Origin: an uncultured Gemmatimonadota bacterium
Lineage (GTDB): Bacteria; Gemmatimonadota; Gemmatimonadetes; Longimicrobiales; Gaopeijiaceae
Length of the DNA stretch: 7,831 bases
Direction: 5' to 3'
Assembly (NCBI GenBank): GCA_938030915.1
Contig: CALHIO010000192.1
Location: forward strand, 1 to 7,831
Shown here in pieces: positions 5,792 through 7,831 of this stretch (the first letter of the stretch is position 1; every line of letters starts with the position of its first letter). The notes beneath the pieces were generated by a model that was not told the origin of the DNA, did not search any database, and worked only from the letters and a program-made list of their open reading frames with translations. Both the position numbers and the translations under genes were made by a program.

Positions 5792-7393
5792 TCAGCTCAC
5801 CGGACGCCCCAGCCTCGCAAGCGCCGCCTCGAGCAGATCCCGATGGTACGTGCGGAAATTCTCCCGTGTCAGCGGCACGTAGATCTCGGGCTGCACCGCA
5901 TTGCCCTCCAGGATCTGCCCGTTCGGGCGCAGCGTGTGTCCGATGTTCCACATGAATTGTACGACCGGCTGATCGGTCCCCGGGAAGTACAACGTCTCCT
6001 CGGCTTCCCAGGTGTTGCTGTAGCCGCCAGTCGGCATCCCGATCGTGAACGCAAGGTCGTTGTCGGCGAACATCGAGACGAACTGATCCAGGTGCGACCC
6101 TCCGTTGGGCCCACCGATGATGGCGATCGGGCCAGAGAAGTGAACCGGCGCGGGCTCGAGGATTCCGTCCTCAGCCTCCTGCGGAAGGTGCGCGAGCTTG
6201 AAGGGGGTGGCCCTCGTGTACTCCAGCCCGTCCTCGACATCCTGCCGCGCCCCGGTGCGTGCCCACTCGTGCAGCCACGAGCGGCTCTCGTTGAGACCGA
6301 AGATCTCGGGGACGTCACGGTCCGGCTCGATGGCCCACGAGTCGATCATGTCGATCGCCGCATCGCTGATTCGGAGATTTCCGAATGTGGTGCGGAACGG
6401 CTTGTCCACCAGCCTCTGAAAGGCGTACGCGCCCCGAGAGCCCCCACTGGACGCGGTCACGTCGATAACCATCGTGTGCTCGAGAATCCCCTCCGACTCG
6501 GCATACTCCATCAGGTCGACCATGTCCTGAATCAGCTCGTACTCGAAGTCGAGCCACTGGAGCAGCACGATAGGCCGCCCGTCGTCCGGTCGGAGCACGT
6601 TGAAGTTGAATCGCTCCATCACGACGGAAAATCCGGGGTACAACTCCGCCTCGCCCAGCTCGAGCGAGACGTCTGCGGGATCGAGGTACGGGAGCGACGC
6701 GCGATACCGTTCGCCCGAGGCGTCCTCGAGCTCGAGGTCGAGCGTCTCACCGTACATCGACGGGGCCGTCGCCGGCGCCCGGATCGGGACGTCGCGCGCG
6801 AGCCTCCAGTAGAGGCCCTGGAGCGCGCTGTGACGCGTCCATGCCCGCAACGTCTCCACGAAGTCCGGGATCGCTCGTCCGTTGACGGACACGATCGCGT
6901 CCCCGATCGCCACACGATCCGCCCCCGGGAGCCCGGAGCCCGTGAGCGCGGCGCGGTCCACCCCCGACACGAAGAATCCCGGCGCGGACATATCCGTATA
7001 ATCCGGGCGCACCTGAATCGGAGCGTGCACCTCCGGCAGCCGCGGGCCGGACAGCCCATCGGGTACCGGAGTCAGGTACAGATGGGAATCGCGCCGGGCG
7101 TTGGAGAGGAGCGTCAACGCGTAATAGAGCTCCTCCTCGGTGCCGGCGTTCACCACCTGATCGCGAACCGCCTCCATCTCTGCGAGCGGATCGTACCCCA
7201 TCCCCTCTTCCTTGAAGGGTGACCACGCCTCTCGGCGCCGGGTCATCTCCATAATCGAGTCGAAGAGCTCGGCCCGGAGTTCCGGGGTCCCGAGCGGCGT
7301 CATCCCCGACCCTCGCTCCTGCGCTTCGGCATCGGCCAGCCCCGTGACGGTCAAGCTCAGCGCCACGAAAAGGACACCAAATCGAGCGGACAT
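5792..7393 (-). CDS. Exported S41-family (tail-specific / tricorn-like) peptidase with PDZ domain
   Basis: A 533-residue secreted or periplasmic protein with a signal peptide at 1-25 (hydrophobic core 6-20, cleavage probably after AEA). Its N-terminal helical region ends in RRDSHLYL at 101-108, matching the D-x-H motif that supplies the histidine in tricorn-like S41 enzymes (here His104). A PDZ-like domain spans about 135-200 with IGDAIVSVNGRAI. The S41 core follows: MVIDVTASSGGSRG at 308-321, corresponding to the family's IDLRxNxGG, then IAIIGGPNGGSHLDQF at 423-438 with Ser433 as candidate nucleophile, IGMPTGGYSN at 451-460 and LEGNAVQPEIYVPLT at 495-509. No lysine follows TGG, so the Ser/Lys dyad of CtpA/Prc enzymes appears absent and a Ser/His arrangement is more likely. 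Substrate unknown. The gene shares one base with the upstream hydrolase stop (TGATG). A GTG directly ahead is a poorer start. Confidence 0.88.
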   Translation of the reverse strand: MSARFGVLFVALSLTVTGLADAEAQERGSGMTPLGTPELRAELFDSIMEMTRRREAWSPFKEEGMGYDPLAEMEAVRDQVVNAGTEEELYYALTLLSNARRDSHLYLTPVPDGLSGPRLPEVHAPIQVRPDYTDMSAPGFFVSGVDRAALTGSGLPGADRVAIGDAIVSVNGRAIPDFVETLRAWTRHSALQGLYWRLARDVPIRAPATAPSMYGETLDLELEDASGERYRASLPYLDPADVSLELGEAELYPGFSVVMERFNFNVLRPDDGRPIVLLQWLDFEYELIQDMVDLMEYAESEGILEHTMVIDVTASSGGSRGAYAFQRLVDKPFRTTFGNLRISDAAIDMIDSWAIEPDRDVPEIFGLNESRSWLHEWARTGARQDVEDGLEYTRATPFKLAHLPQEAEDGILEPAPVHFSGPIAIIGGPNGGSHLDQFVSMFADNDLAFTIGMPTGGYSNTWEAEETLYFPGTDQPVVQFMWNIGHTLRPNGQILEGNAVQPEIYVPLTRENFRTYHRDLLEAALARLGRPVS

Positions 7394-7831
7394 CACCCCT
7401 CCGAGCGGCCCACGCTGGTGTTCACCCAGCCCTGATCCGCGGGCTCGTCCGGGTCCGAGCGAAGGAAGTCGATCAGGTCGGGATGAAACTCCTCCGGATT
7501 ATCCAGGTGCGGTGAGTGTCCCACCTCGGGGTAGATGATCAGCTGCGCGTTCTGAAGCTGTTCGGCCACGTTCCGAGCGAGGCGGGGGAAGTCCGAGACC
7601 AGCCTGTCGTCAGCTCCACCGATCACGAGCGCTTTGGTCCCGATGTGCTGCCACTCGTAGACTACCGGGTCCTCGAACAGGATCATCCGCTGACCCGCCC
7701 GGATCTTCGCGTAGTGCGGCCAGTCGCCACTGAGCGTCAGCCCGTACTGGACCTTCACCCATTCGAGATATTCCGGTTTCCAACCTCTCGGATAGTACCT
7801 GACGTGGCCACGCAGAACGGACTGGTACGTC
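7393..7831 (-). CDS. Alpha/beta-hydrolase family protein (C-terminal 145 residues, truncated by window edge)
   Basis: C-terminal part of an alpha/beta-hydrolase-fold enzyme; the N-terminal half with the nucleophile elbow lies outside the window, so the frame is open at 7831 and any start inside the window (for instance the GTG at 7758) would be internal. The visible part reads RYYPRGWKPEYLEWVKVQYG, which belongs to the cap/lid region, then TKALVIGGADDRLV, whose GxxD segment supplies the acidic member of the triad. EVGHSPHLDNPEEF follows, with the catalytic histidine in the usual GH-x-P motif before the final helix. Intact acid and histidine suggest an active esterase, lipase or C-C hydrolase; the substrate cannot be inferred. 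The last 20 or so residues are a hydrophilic tail. Its stop codon overlaps the start of the S41 peptidase gene by one base. Confidence 0.88.
   Translation of the reverse strand, partial: TYQSVLRGHVRYYPRGWKPEYLEWVKVQYGLTLSGDWPHYAKIRAGQRMILFEDPVVYEWQHIGTKALVIGGADDRLVSDFPRLARNVAEQLQNAQLIIYPEVGHSPHLDNPEEFHPDLIDFLRSDPDEPADQGWVNTSVGRSEG
7398..7402 (-). promoter_or_regulatory. Ribosome binding site deciding the start of the S41 peptidase
   Basis: GGAGG on the minus strand stands 4 nt before the ATG at 7393 but only 1 nt before the in-frame GTG at 7396, which favours the ATG. It lies inside the final codons of the hydrolase gene, so translation of the two is probably coupled. Confidence 0.65.

Noticed and set aside
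5702..7222. 506-codon open frame on the plus strand opposite the S41 peptidase gene
   Set aside because: Arg/His/Val-rich translation with no family signature, starts inside the terminator region, and mirrors codon bias of the real minus-strand gene.
1..7831. Mobile elements, CRISPR arrays, tRNA or rRNA genes
   Set aside because: No transposase or integrase coding sequence, spaced direct repeats, cloverleaf-like segment or rRNA signature was found on reading both strands.

Overview
This is a GC-rich bacterial chromosomal window. It carries ordinary Gram-negative envelope and housekeeping genes and shows no sign of phage, transposon, CRISPR, rRNA or tRNA sequence. The envelope genes (an RND pump with periplasmic adaptor and outer-membrane channel, exported proteins with signal peptides) show a diderm host. 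The IspG variant, with a long insertion between its second and third cluster cysteines, the wording of the RND N-terminus and the mix of S41 peptidase and MORN-like proteins would fit Gemmatimonadota or a related FCB-group lineage. That placement is inference from remembered family resemblance, not a search.

Layout, left to right. Positions 1-3082 (minus strand) hold a tripartite RND efflux operon, transcribed right to left: membrane-fusion adaptor (1874-3082), TolC-type outer-membrane factor (450-1877, sharing an ATGA overlap with the adaptor) and RND inner-membrane pump (starts at a GTG at 446 and runs off the left edge). Its 197-nt upstream region carries a perfect 7-bp inverted repeat (3125-3142) that looks like a regulator operator. 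Positions 3280-4503 (minus) hold ispG, the Fe-S enzyme of the MEP isoprenoid pathway, with a plausible promoter at 4551-4579. Diverging from it on the plus strand are a 70-residue CDGSH iron-sulfur protein (4642-4854) and an exported MORN_2/YwqK-like repeat protein (4958-5644). The latter has its own promoter candidate in an AT-rich island and ends in a very strong intrinsic terminator (5662-5703). Convergent to it, on the minus strand, is a translationally coupled pair: the C-terminal part of an alpha/beta hydrolase (7393-7831, entering from the right edge) and an exported PDZ-containing S41-family peptidase (5792-7393).

The adaptor, channel and pump should assemble into one drug or metabolite exporter. 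ispG and the CDGSH gene share a divergent intergenic region and both encode Fe-S proteins, which hints at, but does not prove, shared control. The hydrolase and peptidase are co-translated but no common pathway is visible. I see no convincing undescribed system. The most checkable leads are the operator-like palindromes, the divergent Fe-S pair, and the absence of Shine-Dalgarno sequences on both plus-strand genes while minus-strand genes have good ones.
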